A stretch of 64,000 nucleotides of DNA, taken from assembly GCF_000367365.1 (NCBI RefSeq), contig NZ_BARF01000003.1, forward strand, positions 1-64,000, in the 5' to 3' direction. The DNA is from Streptomyces prunicolor NBRC 13075 (GTDB taxonomy: Bacteria > Actinomycetota > Actinomycetes > Streptomycetales > Streptomycetaceae). The position numbers and the translations under genes were made by a program. Within the stretch, counting starts at the first letter, position 1. Every line of letters begins with the position of its first letter. The notes below the pieces were generated by a model. The model saw only the letters and a program-made list of their open reading frames with translations, had not been told where the DNA came from and did not search any database. Shown one piece after another: positions 41,187 to 50,011 of the stretch.

Positions 41187-42938
41187 CTATTTGGGCATGG
41201 AGGTGACCACGACGAAGGGCGGGTCGAGGTTGGGATCGTATTTGAGGCGGGTGGCGACGCCGTGCGCGTCGGTCACCGGGGTCGCCTGGCCGTTGACGAC
41301 CCTTGAGGTGCGCCCGGTCACCGGGCTGACGGCCAGCGGGTTGTTGGGGTCGGAACTCACCGAGGTGACCTCGAAGACCGGGCTGGACGGTTGGGGCGGG
41401 GGCCCGGTCTGCAGCCACCTGTCGATGTCGCCGCTCTTCTGCCGGATGCAGTCCTGGGTGTACTTCTGCGCCGAGGCCAGGTCCGTGAAGGTGGAGGCCG
41501 CCGGGATCGAGGGGGCGCCGGAGGCGTTGGCCTGGTCGCGCAGCCGCTGCAGGAGCTGGGCGTCGGTCTTGCCGACGTGCTTGTCGATGGTGTGGCCGCC
41601 GCCGAGGTCCTCCTCCATCGCCAGGTCGATCGTGTACTTGTAGGGGATCGGGTTCTCCCCGTTCAGCAGCTTGTGCTCCTTCTTGAACTCGTTCAACGAC
41701 CGGCCGCCGAAGGCCTCGGCCCTGGCCTCCTCCGCGATGAACGTGGGTGCGCTCCGGAGCGCTTCGTCCAGTTCCCAGTCCAGTTGGAGAAGTGTGGAGG
41801 CGGCATCGCTGAACGCCTGCTGGTAGATGTCGACGGCCCTGTCCGCGGCCTCCCGGTCCATGTGCTCGCGGAAGCTCATGACCAGCTTGCCGAACATGTC
41901 GGTGGCGGCGAGTTCGAGCAGGTCCATGAGGTCGAGCCCGGTCGTCAGGTCCTGCACCATCCCCTTGGCCGCCTGCTTGGCGAGGTCGCTGGTGGTGTCC
42001 CGACAGGTCTTCACGACCTGGGCCAGCTCGTCGCAGGTCTTCTGGAGGGTGTCGGCGGTGTTGTGCAGCACCTGAAGGATCGGTTGGCGCTGCGCGGGCG
42101 CCACGTTGCCCGACGTCTTCCAGGCGCGGGCGCCCTGCTGTGCGATCTGCCCCTGCGCGTTCCGGCTGCGGCCCCAGGCGGTGGTCCCCCAGATCGACTG
42201 GCAGAACGCCTTCATCGCCTTCTGCCAGTCGCTGTTGCCCTGAGGGTCCGTCATGTAGGTGATCGCGGACGTGAAGTTGTCCCCGGCTTTCGACGCGGCG
42301 CTCGCCGCCGCCCGCCACGCGGTGGCCATTCCCTTGAGATCGTCGTCGCGGGCGCCCGGTGTGATCTCGGTGGTCTTGCCGAGGTTGAGCCCGTACTCGA
42401 TGGCGGGTTTCATGACCTCCGCGAGGAAGTCGGGGATCTCGCCGAGCGCGCCGGAGATCGCCCACGAGTCGGCGTCCTCGCCGGTTCCGCTCCACTTGAC
42501 GTCGTTGATCTTCCCGTAGTCGGGCACTCTGTCGATGACGACGGGTGGGGTGCGGCGGGGCGACGGGCCGTACATTCCGCGCGAGGACCAGTCCGCCGCC
42601 TGGTAGTTGTTGGCGGTCATGGTCAGACCGACCGCGACACCGCCGACGCTCACCACGCTGGCCGCCCAGACCTTGGTGAACTTCTCGGCGATCTGCATAT
42701 AGACGTTGGCGAAGGAGTCCGGGCCCCACCCGGTGCCCGCCGACTGGCTGTACGCGTTGAGGGCGTCGACGAGTGTGGTCGCGCCCTTGTCGTAGTCGAA
42801 CTGCCCGTCCCGTACGACCGTCGACGTGTAGTACAGGTGCGCGGGCCGCACGTCGAACCCACCACCCGCGTCGGGCGCGGCCGTTCTCAACTGGTCCCGT
42901 TCCGCCTGGCGTTCCGCGTCGCTGGGCCGGTCCGCCAT
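41187..42938 (-). CDS. Polymorphic toxin with RNase A-like C-terminal domain
   Basis: A 583-residue protein. Residues 1-400 are mostly helical with a hydrophobic segment near 95-106; they carry WXG-like stretches (DWQKAMKAFCQSIWGTTAWGRS; TADTLQKTCDELAQVVKTCRDTT) and are similar to type VII-exported toxin N-termini. Residues 441-583 are the RNase_A_bac domain: EEDLGGGHTIDKHVG (449-456, catalytic His), STFTDLASAQKYTQDCIRQKSGDIDRWL, RLKYDPNLDPPFVVVTSMP. RNase A-like toxins cleave RNA in rival cells. ATG 42938 overlaps the upstream WXG100 stop (ATGA), arguing that the WXG100 protein is its secretion partner. Confidence 0.8.
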   Translation of the reverse strand: MADRPSDAERQAERDQLRTAAPDAGGGFDVRPAHLYYTSTVVRDGQFDYDKGATTLVDALNAYSQSAGTGWGPDSFANVYMQIAEKFTKVWAASVVSVGGVAVGLTMTANNYQAADWSSRGMYGPSPRRTPPVVIDRVPDYGKINDVKWSGTGEDADSWAISGALGEIPDFLAEVMKPAIEYGLNLGKTTEITPGARDDDLKGMATAWRAAASAASKAGDNFTSAITYMTDPQGNSDWQKAMKAFCQSIWGTTAWGRSRNAQGQIAQQGARAWKTSGNVAPAQRQPILQVLHNTADTLQKTCDELAQVVKTCRDTTSDLAKQAAKGMVQDLTTGLDLMDLLELAATDMFGKLVMSFREHMDREAADRAVDIYQQAFSDAASTLLQLDWELDEALRSAPTFIAEEARAEAFGGRSLNEFKKEHKLLNGENPIPYKYTIDLAMEEDLGGGHTIDKHVGKTDAQLLQRLRDQANASGAPSIPAASTFTDLASAQKYTQDCIRQKSGDIDRWLQTGPPPQPSSPVFEVTSVSSDPNNPLAVSPVTGRTSRVVNGQATPVTDAHGVATRLKYDPNLDPPFVVVTSMPK

Positions 42939-43255
42939 CAGGCCGCTCCCCAGCCGCGCAGCACCGCCCGATGAGCGGCCGAGTAGTTCGCGTGCCCCGT
43001 CGTGACGTACGCGTGCAGCCACTTCTGCGCGGCCTGCAGATCCTGCGCGGAGTGGTCCCACTCGTCGAGCTTCTGGACGAAGACCTCGCGGGCCTCGCCC
43101 TTCCATGACAGGACGACCGGTTCGGCACGGTCGTAAAGGTCGTCGATTCTGCCGTTGAGCTGCTTGAGGATGTCCTCCAGCTCGGCGGCGAGGTCGTGGA
43201 GTGTGGCGAAGGAGACGGCTATGTGATCGTCGTCGGCGGAAGCCCCGGTCGACAT
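42938..43255 (-). CDS. WXG100 family protein, partner of the toxin
   Basis: A 105-residue two-helix hairpin protein: AELEDILKQLNGRIDDLYDRAEPVVLSWKGEAREVFVQKLDEWDHSAQDL contains the WxG turn (WKG). Such proteins dimerise with toxin N-termini and direct export by the type VII (Esx) system, whose genes are not in this window. The overlap with the toxin gene supports pairing. Confidence 0.85.
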   Translation of the reverse strand: MSTGASADDDHIAVSFATLHDLAAELEDILKQLNGRIDDLYDRAEPVVLSWKGEAREVFVQKLDEWDHSAQDLQAAQKWLHAYVTTGHANYSAAHRAVLRGWGAA

Positions 43256-43313
43256 GATCCCCCTGGATATCGGTCGATAACTACGGCTGGGCGACGGGCA
43301 CTTGAAGGCTCGC

Positions 43314-43359
43314 GGTCGGAAGGGTCGGAAGGGTCGGAAGGGTCGGAAGGATCAGAAGG
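43314..43359. repeat. Tandem GTCGGAAGG repeats
   Basis: Four copies of GTCGGAAGG plus a variant ATCAGAAGG lie at the 3' end of the second WXG100 gene; the variant unit covers its stop codon region (43352-43354). Confidence 0.8.
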
Positions 43360-43807
43360 AGTCGAGGCTGCTGCGGGTCGGTGGCGGCGGCGTCGGCGTA
43401 TCTCCTGTCGCCTCCGCGTTCGGCGTGGACAGCTTGTCGACCTCGCTGCCGATGTCGACCTGGATCGTCCGCATGTGCTCCAGCACCTCGATGTCGTTCG
43501 AGGAGAAGCCGTCGCGGCTCATCCGTACGGCCTGTTCCAGCAGCTTCATCACTTCGCGGATGCGTACGGCGTCCTCGGTCGCAGCGCGGTGGAACTCGCG
43601 GTACGCCGTCGCCGCGGGGCCGTGCCAGCCGGCTTCGATGCGGTCGACGATCGCGTCCATCCGCTTGATCTGCTTGTCGAGGTGGTCCTGCATGTCGTCG
43701 AGGTCGCCGGCGAGTTTGGTGAGGTCGGTGGAGGTGACGTGCAGGTCGGGGCTGCCGCCTCCACCTCGGCCCCCACCTCCGCCCGCCCCGATTCCAGGCA
43801 CTGTCAT
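43352..43807 (-). CDS. WXG100 family protein
   Basis: A 151-residue protein with Gly-rich N-terminus (about 1-20), the helical-hairpin core TDLTKLAGDLDDMQDHLDKQIKRMDAIVDRIEAGWHGPAATAYREFHRAATEDAVRIREVMKLL with WHG turn, and a longer C-terminal helix ending SSLDSF. It is the first of two WXG100 partners in the transcript 44742-39378 order. Its export partner may be the other WXG100 protein. Confidence 0.83.
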   Translation of the reverse strand: MTVPGIGAGGGGGRGGGGSPDLHVTSTDLTKLAGDLDDMQDHLDKQIKRMDAIVDRIEAGWHGPAATAYREFHRAATEDAVRIREVMKLLEQAVRMSRDGFSSNDIEVLEHMRTIQVDIGSEVDKLSTPNAEATGDTPTPPPPTRSSLDSF

Positions 43808-43870
43808 GCCGTACCCCCGTCCCCGTCCCTGTCACGTCGGCATCACATGGCACTTGCGGTTGCAATGATC

Positions 43871-44003
43871 CTACGGTCGACCGGGATTTCGGAAGCCTTC
43901 AATTCGGCGTGGGGCGAGCTCCGTTGGTTTTTTCGGGATGTCCAACTCCGCCCAGACGGTCTTGCCGACGGTGAGGGGTGTCCCCAGGTGGTGGTCGTGG
44001 GTG
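43871..44003 (-). pseudogene. Possible remnant of an HATPase (RsbW-like) C-terminus
   Basis: The minus strand encodes GTPLTVGKTVWAELDIPKKP, which resembles the C-terminal GKTVWAEL segment of Streptomyces anti-sigma-type ATP-binding proteins, ending at a TAG at 43871-43873. Upstream the frame no longer resembles the family and overlaps a real gene. Weak; a remnant at best. Confidence 0.3.
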
Positions 44004-44007
44004 TCGT

Positions 44008-44742
44008 CTAGCCCCGCTCCCACATCGGCGAGTGCGCTTCCCGCAGGTGCTCCGTGAACGCGTCGACGACGATCGGGAAGAAGTCGGTGAACCGTTCGCC
44101 CGCCGACCCCCCTCCCATCCCGCCCCCGCCGAAGAACGCGTCCAACTGCTCCTCGGTGTGGAACACCGCGCGTGCCTCCGCGCACTCGGCGATCAGGCCC
44201 GGCAGTTGCCAGGGGCACCACGGGTGGGTGTCCGAGATGACCAGGTGGAGGCCCTCCTCCAACGTGGCGTCCTGCATGTCGTCGTCGACGGCGAGTCCGT
44301 CCTGGCCGAAGTAGCTCACCAGGAACTGGTTCAACCGGGGGAAACGCAGGGCGAGTTCACGGGTGGCCAGGGGTGTTCCGAAGAGCGTTTCCCGGTCGAA
44401 CGGTGCCTTCCAGCGCTCCACATACGCGGCCACCTCCCGGTAGACCTCGGGTGTGCGGGCCGCCGACTCGGCCCCCGGGAAGTTCGTGAGGGAGGGGTGT
44501 CCGCCGGCCGGGTCGTGCGCGAACAGGTCGGCCGCCAGGCGGAGTTGCGCCGCGATCTCGTACAGGTTCCGGCCGCCGTCCTCCCCCGCGTTCCACAGTC
44601 CCCGGATCACCGGGAACAGGTCCCGCCGCCACGCCTCGGCGTCGTCGGGGACGGGATTGCCGTAGTCCCTGTACTGGCTGAGCAGAGTTCGGGCGCCCTC
44701 GAGAGCGAAGTACTGGGCCAGTTCTCGGTCGTTCGCCGACAT
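44008..44742 (-). CDS. CdiI-like immunity protein, second copy
   Basis: A 244-residue protein. ALRFPRLNQFLVSYFGQDGLAVDDDMQDATLEEGLHLVISDTHPWCPWQLPGLIAECAEARAVFHTEEQLDAFF shows the same FPxLxQFLxxxFxQD signature as the CdiI-like product at 39378; the rest differs. An N-terminal acidic helical region (1-90) precedes it. Two such proteins flank the toxin locus. It is upstream rather than downstream of the toxin and may confer immunity to a lost or foreign cassette. Confidence 0.68.
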   Translation of the reverse strand: MSANDRELAQYFALEGARTLLSQYRDYGNPVPDDAEAWRRDLFPVIRGLWNAGEDGGRNLYEIAAQLRLAADLFAHDPAGGHPSLTNFPGAESAARTPEVYREVAAYVERWKAPFDRETLFGTPLATRELALRFPRLNQFLVSYFGQDGLAVDDDMQDATLEEGLHLVISDTHPWCPWQLPGLIAECAEARAVFHTEEQLDAFFGGGGMGGGSAGERFTDFFPIVVDAFTEHLREAHSPMWERG

Positions 44743-44819
44743 CGCCGACTCAACTCCTCACGGGACGGTCGTACGAGAAGCCGTATTGGAATGTCGTACG
44801 CGAGCCGCCGTACGACAAA

Positions 44820-44849
44820 GGGACCCGCCGCTGACATGCGGCAGGCCCC
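44820..44849 (-). terminator. Terminator of the DD-transpeptidase gene
   Basis: GGGACCCGCCGC, loop TGACAT, GCGGCAGGCCCC: stem of about 11 pairs just after the stop codon of the minus-strand gene at 44866. Confidence 0.75.
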
Positions 44850-44865
44850 AATGTGGATCTGAACG

Positions 44866-45843
44866 TCAGCTGATCTTCGCGTAGCCGTAGTTGATGAGCT
44901 TCTTCACGTCCGCCGTGCGGTTGGTCGCGTTGGCGGCGGTCATGACAGCGCCGATCATCGATTCGCCGTTCTTCGTGGCGGCGAAGATGAGGCAGTACTT
45001 GGCCTGGGTGCCCGAGCCGGTCTTGACGCCGAGGGTGCCGTTCCAGCCGAGCAGCGTGTTGGTGTTGGCCCAGGTCGTGCTCCGGGTCGAACCGGTCTTG
45101 GTGGTCGTCTTCGCCGTGTACGACTTGGTCTTCACGACGGTCTTGAAGGTGGAGAGCTTCATCGCGCTGACCGCGACCTTCGTCAGGTCGCGCGGCGTCG
45201 AGTAGTTGTTGCCGTTGCTGTTGCCGTCGAACGAGTCGAAGTGCGTCTTCGTCATGCCCAGGCTCTTGGCCGTGGTGTTCATCTTGGCGATGAAGTTCTT
45301 GGTGCGGGCGGAGACCGTCGAACCGGAGCCGTACTTGTCGGCCAGGGCCATCGCGGCGTCGCAGCCGGACTCCAACATCATCCCGTACAGCAGCTGACGG
45401 ACAGTGACCTTGTCACCGACGATCAGGTGCGCGGACGAGGCGCCCTTGGCAACGATGTAGTCGCTGTACGCCTTCTTGATCGTGACCTTGGCGTTCAGGT
45501 TCAGGCTCGACTGGGAGAGCACGACCTTCGCCGTCATGACCTTCGTGGTGGAGGCCGTGAGCCGCTTGGTGTCGGCCGCCTTGGCGAAGAGGGTCTTGCC
45601 GTTCGCGCTGTTCATCAGGAACCCGCCCTTGGCGGTGATGGTGGGCGTCGTAACAGCCTGCGCGGGTGCCGCGGTCAGGGCGCCGGTCGCGAGCACGGCG
45701 CCTGCGGTCACGGTGACCGCGGCGGCTCTGCGGAAACGGCTGCCCTTGATGCCGGTAATGGCAGTAATCAACTGAGGTACCCCGAATACGTTGAATGCCC
45801 CTGAGGAGCGGCCCAGTTGGAGGGGGGAAAGAAAGGGCCGCAC
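44866..45843 (-). CDS. Streptomyces K15-like DD-transpeptidase (peptidase S11)
   Basis: The mature part from about residue 64 resembles the K15 D,D-transpeptidase/PBP: STTK (SxxK), SGC in LESGCDAAMALADKYG as second motif instead of SxN, and KTG in GVKTGSGTQAKYC. K15 has the same unusual SGC. It would cross-link or trim peptidoglycan outside the membrane. The signal peptide is about residues 36-63 (FRRAAAVTVTAGAVLATGALTAAPAQA). The start is uncertain: GTG 45843 gives 325 residues, and a TTG at 45771 would give a more typical length. Confidence 0.87.
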   Translation of the reverse strand: MRPFLSPLQLGRSSGAFNVFGVPQLITAITGIKGSRFRRAAAVTVTAGAVLATGALTAAPAQAVTTPTITAKGGFLMNSANGKTLFAKAADTKRLTASTTKVMTAKVVLSQSSLNLNAKVTIKKAYSDYIVAKGASSAHLIVGDKVTVRQLLYGMMLESGCDAAMALADKYGSGSTVSARTKNFIAKMNTTAKSLGMTKTHFDSFDGNSNGNNYSTPRDLTKVAVSAMKLSTFKTVVKTKSYTAKTTTKTGSTRSTTWANTNTLLGWNGTLGVKTGSGTQAKYCLIFAATKNGESMIGAVMTAANATNRTADVKKLINYGYAKIS

Positions 45844-46051
45844 GTGTGTGACACGTAAGTAGCACAGAAGGTTGTGCGGTTGCTGCGCCGGGTTCCCCGA
45901 ATGTGTGAAACGCCCCCGAGAACCGGCCGCGGAAACTACGGAAACTCACGCCGTACACGCATCCCCGTAGACGCGAGCCCGGCTCCCCTTGGTTCCGTCC
46001 GCATCCTGGACGCCCATCCTCATGCGTACGTGTTGTATCTATGCTGTCCCC

Positions 46052-46735
46052 ATGCCGTCCCTGTCCCCCGCTCCGTCCGTCGCCTCACCACCCGCCGTCA
46101 AGCAACCCCCCGCCGCCGACCGCGTCTACACCCACGTCAAACAGGGTGTCCTGGACCGGCGTTACGAAGGCGGAACCCTGCTCACCGAGGGCGAGTTGGC
46201 CGAGGCCGTCGGAGTGTCACGGACACCCGTGCGGGAGGCGCTGCTGCGGCTGGAGGTCGAGGGGCTGATCAGGCTCTATCCGAAGAAGGGCGCCCTGGTC
46301 CTGCCCGTCTCCTCGCAGGAGATCGCGGACGTGGTGGAGACCCGGATGCTGGTCGAGCAGCACGCGGTCCGCAAGGTCGTACCGGCGTCGCCGACCCTCA
46401 TCGCGCGGCTCGAAGAACTCCTCGACCGGCAGAAGGAGCAGGCCGCCGCGGGCGACCTGGCCGGCGCCGCCGTCACCGACCGCTGCTTCCACGCCGAGAT
46501 CGTCCGCAGCGGCGGCAACGAGATCCTCTCCCGCCTCTACGACCAACTTCGCGACCGGCAGCTGCGGATGGGCGTCGCCATCATGCACTCGCACCCCGAC
46601 CGCATCGCCAAGACGCTCACCGAGCACGCGGCGATCCTCGACGCCCTGCGCACCGGCGACGCCGAGGCGGCCGCCGGGATCGTCCACCAGCACGTCGACT
46701 GGTTCTCCCACCTGGCCCGGGGCGAGGTCCGATGA
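46052..46735 (+). CDS. GntR/FadR-type transcriptional regulator
   Basis: A 227-residue protein: GntR winged-helix (RVYTHVKQGVLDRRYEGGTLLTEGELAEAVGVSRTPVREALLRLEVEGLIRLYPKKGALV) and a C-terminal FCD ligand domain with the helix bundle and HAEIVRSGGNEIL, ALRTGDAEAAAGIVHQHVDW. ATG 46052 is the first in a clear frame. It overlaps the MFS gene by ATGA, so it likely regulates its own transporter. Confidence 0.88.
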   Translation: MPSLSPAPSVASPPAVKQPPAADRVYTHVKQGVLDRRYEGGTLLTEGELAEAVGVSRTPVREALLRLEVEGLIRLYPKKGALVLPVSSQEIADVVETRMLVEQHAVRKVVPASPTLIARLEELLDRQKEQAAAGDLAGAAVTDRCFHAEIVRSGGNEILSRLYDQLRDRQLRMGVAIMHSHPDRIAKTLTEHAAILDALRTGDAEAAAGIVHQHVDWFSHLARGEVR

Positions 46736-48054
46736 GCAGCAGTAGCAGTTCGAGTTCCGCTTCTTCGATGTCCCTGCCCGGTGATCCGCCCGGTGGCCGC
46801 CGCGCCCTCGCCGTGTGGGGCATCGGCGTCTCCGTGTACTTCGTCGCCGTCATCTTCCGTACGTCCCTCGGTGTCGCCGGGCTCGACGCCGCCGAGCGTT
46901 TCCACGTCAACGCCTCGGCCCTCTCCACCTTCTCGATCCTCCAACTGCTCGTCTACGCGGGCATGCAGATACCCGTCGGCCTCCTCGTCGACAGCCTCGG
47001 CACCAAGAAGGTGCTGACCATCGGGGTGGTTCTCTTCACCGCCGGGCAACTCGGCTTCGCCTTCTCCCCCTCCTACGGCACCGCCCTCGCCTCCCGCGCG
47101 CTGCTCGGCTGCGGTGACGCGATGACCTTCATCAGCGTGCTGCGGCTCGGCACCCGCTGGTTCCCGGCGCGGCGCGGCCCGATGGTCGCCCAACTCGCGG
47201 GCCTCGCGGGAATGGCCGGAAATCTCGTCTCCACCCTGGTGATCGCCCGCCTGCTGCACGGCATCGGCTGGACGGCCGCCTTCGCGGGCAGCGCGCTCGC
47301 GGGCGTCGTGGTCCTCGTCCTGCTCCTTCTGTTCCTGAAGGACCACCCGGAGGGCCACGAACCGGCCCCCTTCCCGCACCGCGGCGCCGCCTACGTCCGC
47401 CGTCAGATCGCCGCGTCCTGGCGCGAACCGGGCACCCGCCTCGGCCTCTGGGTGCACTTCACCACCCAGTTCCCGGCGATGGTGTTCCTGCTCCTGTGGG
47501 GCCTGCCGTTCCTGGTCCAGGCGCAGGGACTGTCCCGGGCCACCGCCGGCGAACTCCTCACCCTCGTCGTCCTGTCGAACATGCTGGTCGGCCTGATCTA
47601 CGGCCAGATCGTCGCCCGGCACCACACCGCGCGGCTGCCGCTGGCGCTCGGCACGGTCGGTGTCACGGCGTTCACCTGGGCGGTCGTGCTCGTCTACCCC
47701 GGTGAGCACGCGCCGATGTGGCTGCTGATCGTGCTGTGCACGGTGCTCGGCTCGTGCGGGCCCGCCTCGATGCTGGGCTTCGACTTCGCCCGCCCGGCCA
47801 ACCCGCCGGAGCGTCAGGGCACCGCCTCCGGAATCACCAACATGGGTGGTTTCGTGGCCTCGATGACGACCCTGTTCGCGGTCGGCGTGCTCCTCGACGC
47901 GACCGACGACAACTACTCGATCGCCTTCTCGGTGATCTTCGTGCTCCAGGCGATCGGCATCAGCCAGATCCTCCGGCTGCGCAGCCGGGCGGCCCGCCGC
48001 GAGCGCGAACGGCTCGTGGCGAGCCGGGTGGAGACGGTGCACGTGCCGGCGTAG
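46732..48054 (+). CDS. MFS transporter
   Basis: A 440-residue permease with a Ser-rich N-terminus (first 13 residues) and about twelve transmembrane helices. MFS loop motif A-like DSLGTKKVLTIGVVLF follows TM2 and GWTAAFAGSALAGVVVLVLLLLFLKDHPEG ends the first half. The C-terminus is charged. Solute unknown; co-transcribed with the GntR gene. Confidence 0.87.
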   Translation: MSSSSSSSSASSMSLPGDPPGGRRALAVWGIGVSVYFVAVIFRTSLGVAGLDAAERFHVNASALSTFSILQLLVYAGMQIPVGLLVDSLGTKKVLTIGVVLFTAGQLGFAFSPSYGTALASRALLGCGDAMTFISVLRLGTRWFPARRGPMVAQLAGLAGMAGNLVSTLVIARLLHGIGWTAAFAGSALAGVVVLVLLLLFLKDHPEGHEPAPFPHRGAAYVRRQIAASWREPGTRLGLWVHFTTQFPAMVFLLLWGLPFLVQAQGLSRATAGELLTLVVLSNMLVGLIYGQIVARHHTARLPLALGTVGVTAFTWAVVLVYPGEHAPMWLLIVLCTVLGSCGPASMLGFDFARPANPPERQGTASGITNMGGFVASMTTLFAVGVLLDATDDNYSIAFSVIFVLQAIGISQILRLRSRAARRERERLVASRVETVHVPA

Positions 48055-48090
48055 CCCCACGCTTTCTCACACCGCTCTCACACGACCTTC

Positions 48091-48906
48091 TTACGCCGGT
48101 ACGAAGGGGGCGATGGGGACGAGCGTGAGATAGGCGAGCCCCAACACGCCCCGGTAGCTCATCCATTGGGCCCGGTGCCGGTCGAGACGTTCACGCGTCT
48201 CGGCGGCCAGGGGATGGTCACCGTGCCCGGCGAGCCACACCTCCGCGTCCGCCTGGTACCCGGACTCGAACTCCTCCCACTCGTCCGCGTTCGCCGTCTC
48301 GGTCCACTCGGGCCGGAACCCGGCCGCCACGGCGAGGTCGAGGAGCGCCCCCAGGTCGTAGTGCTCGTCGGCACGCGCCTCCGGCCACATCCCGGCCAAC
48401 TCGGCCGTCGTGGGCGGGCGTTGCCAGAACCCCTCGCCCAACAGCACGCGTCCGCCGTCGGCGACGAGCCGCCGCAACTCCCGCAGGGCTTCAGCGGTGT
48501 GCCGGGGAGGTTCCTCGGTACTGAGGACATGGCTCGATCCCACACACAGCACGAGATCGGCCGGCCCGCGCACCGTCCCCACGGCCGACTCCTCGACGAA
48601 CTCGACCCGCGCCGCGAGCCCCAGCGCCTCGGCATCGCGCCGCCCACGCGCCAGATCCCGCGCGTTCACATCGACCCCGACACCCCGCGCTTCCGGTACG
48701 GCGGTCAGGACCCGGAGCATCAACTCGCCCCAGCCGCAGCCGAGGTCGAGCACCGTGCGCGGCCCCGCACCGGCCAGTCGCCGCACGATCCCGTCGGCGC
48801 GCGCCTCGGAGAGCGGGCTGTGAAAGGCGAGCCGGGTGAGCCGGGGAGGCCCGTCGTCAGGCTCGGTCTTCTGGGTCTTCTCGGTTTCGGACGTCATGTC
48901 AGACAT
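48091..48906 (-). CDS. SAM-dependent methyltransferase
   Basis: A 271-residue class I methyltransferase with motif I VLDLGCGWGELMLRVL (about 52-67), VGVDVNARDLARGRR and DLVLCVGSSHVLST as motifs II-III; the C-terminal third (AEVWLAGHGDHPLAAETRERLDRHRAQWMSYRGVLGLAYLTLV) is a family-specific cap. Substrate unknown. ATG 48906 or the ATG at 48897 could be the start; neither has a clear ribosome site. Confidence 0.82.
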   Translation of the reverse strand: MSDMTSETEKTQKTEPDDGPPRLTRLAFHSPLSEARADGIVRRLAGAGPRTVLDLGCGWGELMLRVLTAVPEARGVGVDVNARDLARGRRDAEALGLAARVEFVEESAVGTVRGPADLVLCVGSSHVLSTEEPPRHTAEALRELRRLVADGGRVLLGEGFWQRPPTTAELAGMWPEARADEHYDLGALLDLAVAAGFRPEWTETANADEWEEFESGYQADAEVWLAGHGDHPLAAETRERLDRHRAQWMSYRGVLGLAYLTLVPIAPFVPA

Positions 48907-49007
48907 GCGGCGGAGGCTAACGACAGACGGTCGACCGGCGACAACGAATTTCCGCGCCGCCGCTGCTACTTGGTGACCGTTGCTCGATGGAGGTTGCTTG
49001 GTGACGG

Positions 49008-49832
49008 TTACTTGGTGACCGTGAAGTTCCGCAGTATCGACGCCGACAGCTCCGGGTCGCCGTCCGCCTTGACCTTGTCCGACGCCGAGTCGACGGTGAC
49101 CCGTCCGCAGGCCAGCCGGACGTACGTCTCCCAGTCGAGGATCAGGGTCGCGGCGGGGCCGAGCGCGGGCGCCGTCTCCAGGGTGCCGCGGCCCTGGATG
49201 TCGACGCGGATCGTACGGAGGAACTCGATCGGGCCGTGCACGTCGAAGACGACCGCCGAACTGCGCGGGGCGCCCGAGTCGTCGGCGACCACCTTCGGGA
49301 GTGCGTCGAGCAGCACGTCACGGGCGATGTGCGCCCCGGGTGAGTCGAGGTTGCCGGGGCGGCCGAGGGCGGCGCGCAGGTCCTGCTCGTGCACCCACAC
49401 GTTGAACGCGTGGTTCCGCATGGACTGTTCGAGCGTGACCTCGGTGCTGACGTGGCCGCGCACCTTCGTGCCGGGATCCCGCGACTCGTTCCGCAGCTGC
49501 CTGTTGCGGCGGATGATCGTGTACTCCAGCTCCGACGTCATCTCCGGCGCCGTGTGGTGGCGGCGTACGTCGACCTGCATCTCCATGTACCGCTGGTGCT
49601 CGTTGGTGACGTGGTAGAGGTCGCGCGGGAGGGTGTGGATGGGGCGCGGGTCGCCGAGCATCTCGTTGTCCAGCCCGATGACGTGCGAGACCACGTCACG
49701 CACCGACCAGCCCGGGCACGGCGTTCGCCGGTTCCACTCTCCCTCCGCGAGCGGGGTCACCAGCTCGGATATCGCGTCGATGGAGTGGGTCCAGGCGTCG
49801 GCGTAGGGCTGGAGAGTGGGATGCAGACTCAC
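49008..49832 (-). CDS. Maleylpyruvate isomerase family (MDMPI) mycothiol-dependent protein
   Basis: A 274-residue protein of the mycothiol-dependent maleylpyruvate isomerase/DinB-like superfamily: N-terminal four-helix bundle with GEWNRRTPCPGWSVRDVVSHVIGLDNEML and HAFNVWVHEQDLRAALGRPGNLDSPG (metal-ligand His pair), then an SCP2-like C-terminal domain (GRGTLETAPALGPAATLILDWETYVRLACGRV). Members use mycothiol in ring-cleavage isomerisation or detoxification. Substrate unknown. It is transcribed alone, divergent from the nitrilase. Confidence 0.8.
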   Translation of the reverse strand: MSLHPTLQPYADAWTHSIDAISELVTPLAEGEWNRRTPCPGWSVRDVVSHVIGLDNEMLGDPRPIHTLPRDLYHVTNEHQRYMEMQVDVRRHHTAPEMTSELEYTIIRRNRQLRNESRDPGTKVRGHVSTEVTLEQSMRNHAFNVWVHEQDLRAALGRPGNLDSPGAHIARDVLLDALPKVVADDSGAPRSSAVVFDVHGPIEFLRTIRVDIQGRGTLETAPALGPAATLILDWETYVRLACGRVTVDSASDKVKADGDPELSASILRNFTVTK

Positions 49833-50011
49833 GGAACGGGACCCCTCGGCGGTCGGTACAGGTCGGGTGGCGGGCGGCGTTGCCAGCGGGAGGTGGCTGT
49901 CGGCGGGTGTCTTGAAACGCTAAGTTACGCTGCTGTGAGGCACCCCGGCAGTGCTTTCGTGTGACGATCGTAGGCCCGTGTGAACGGCTCGAATGCCAGG
50001 ACGGTGGTAGT

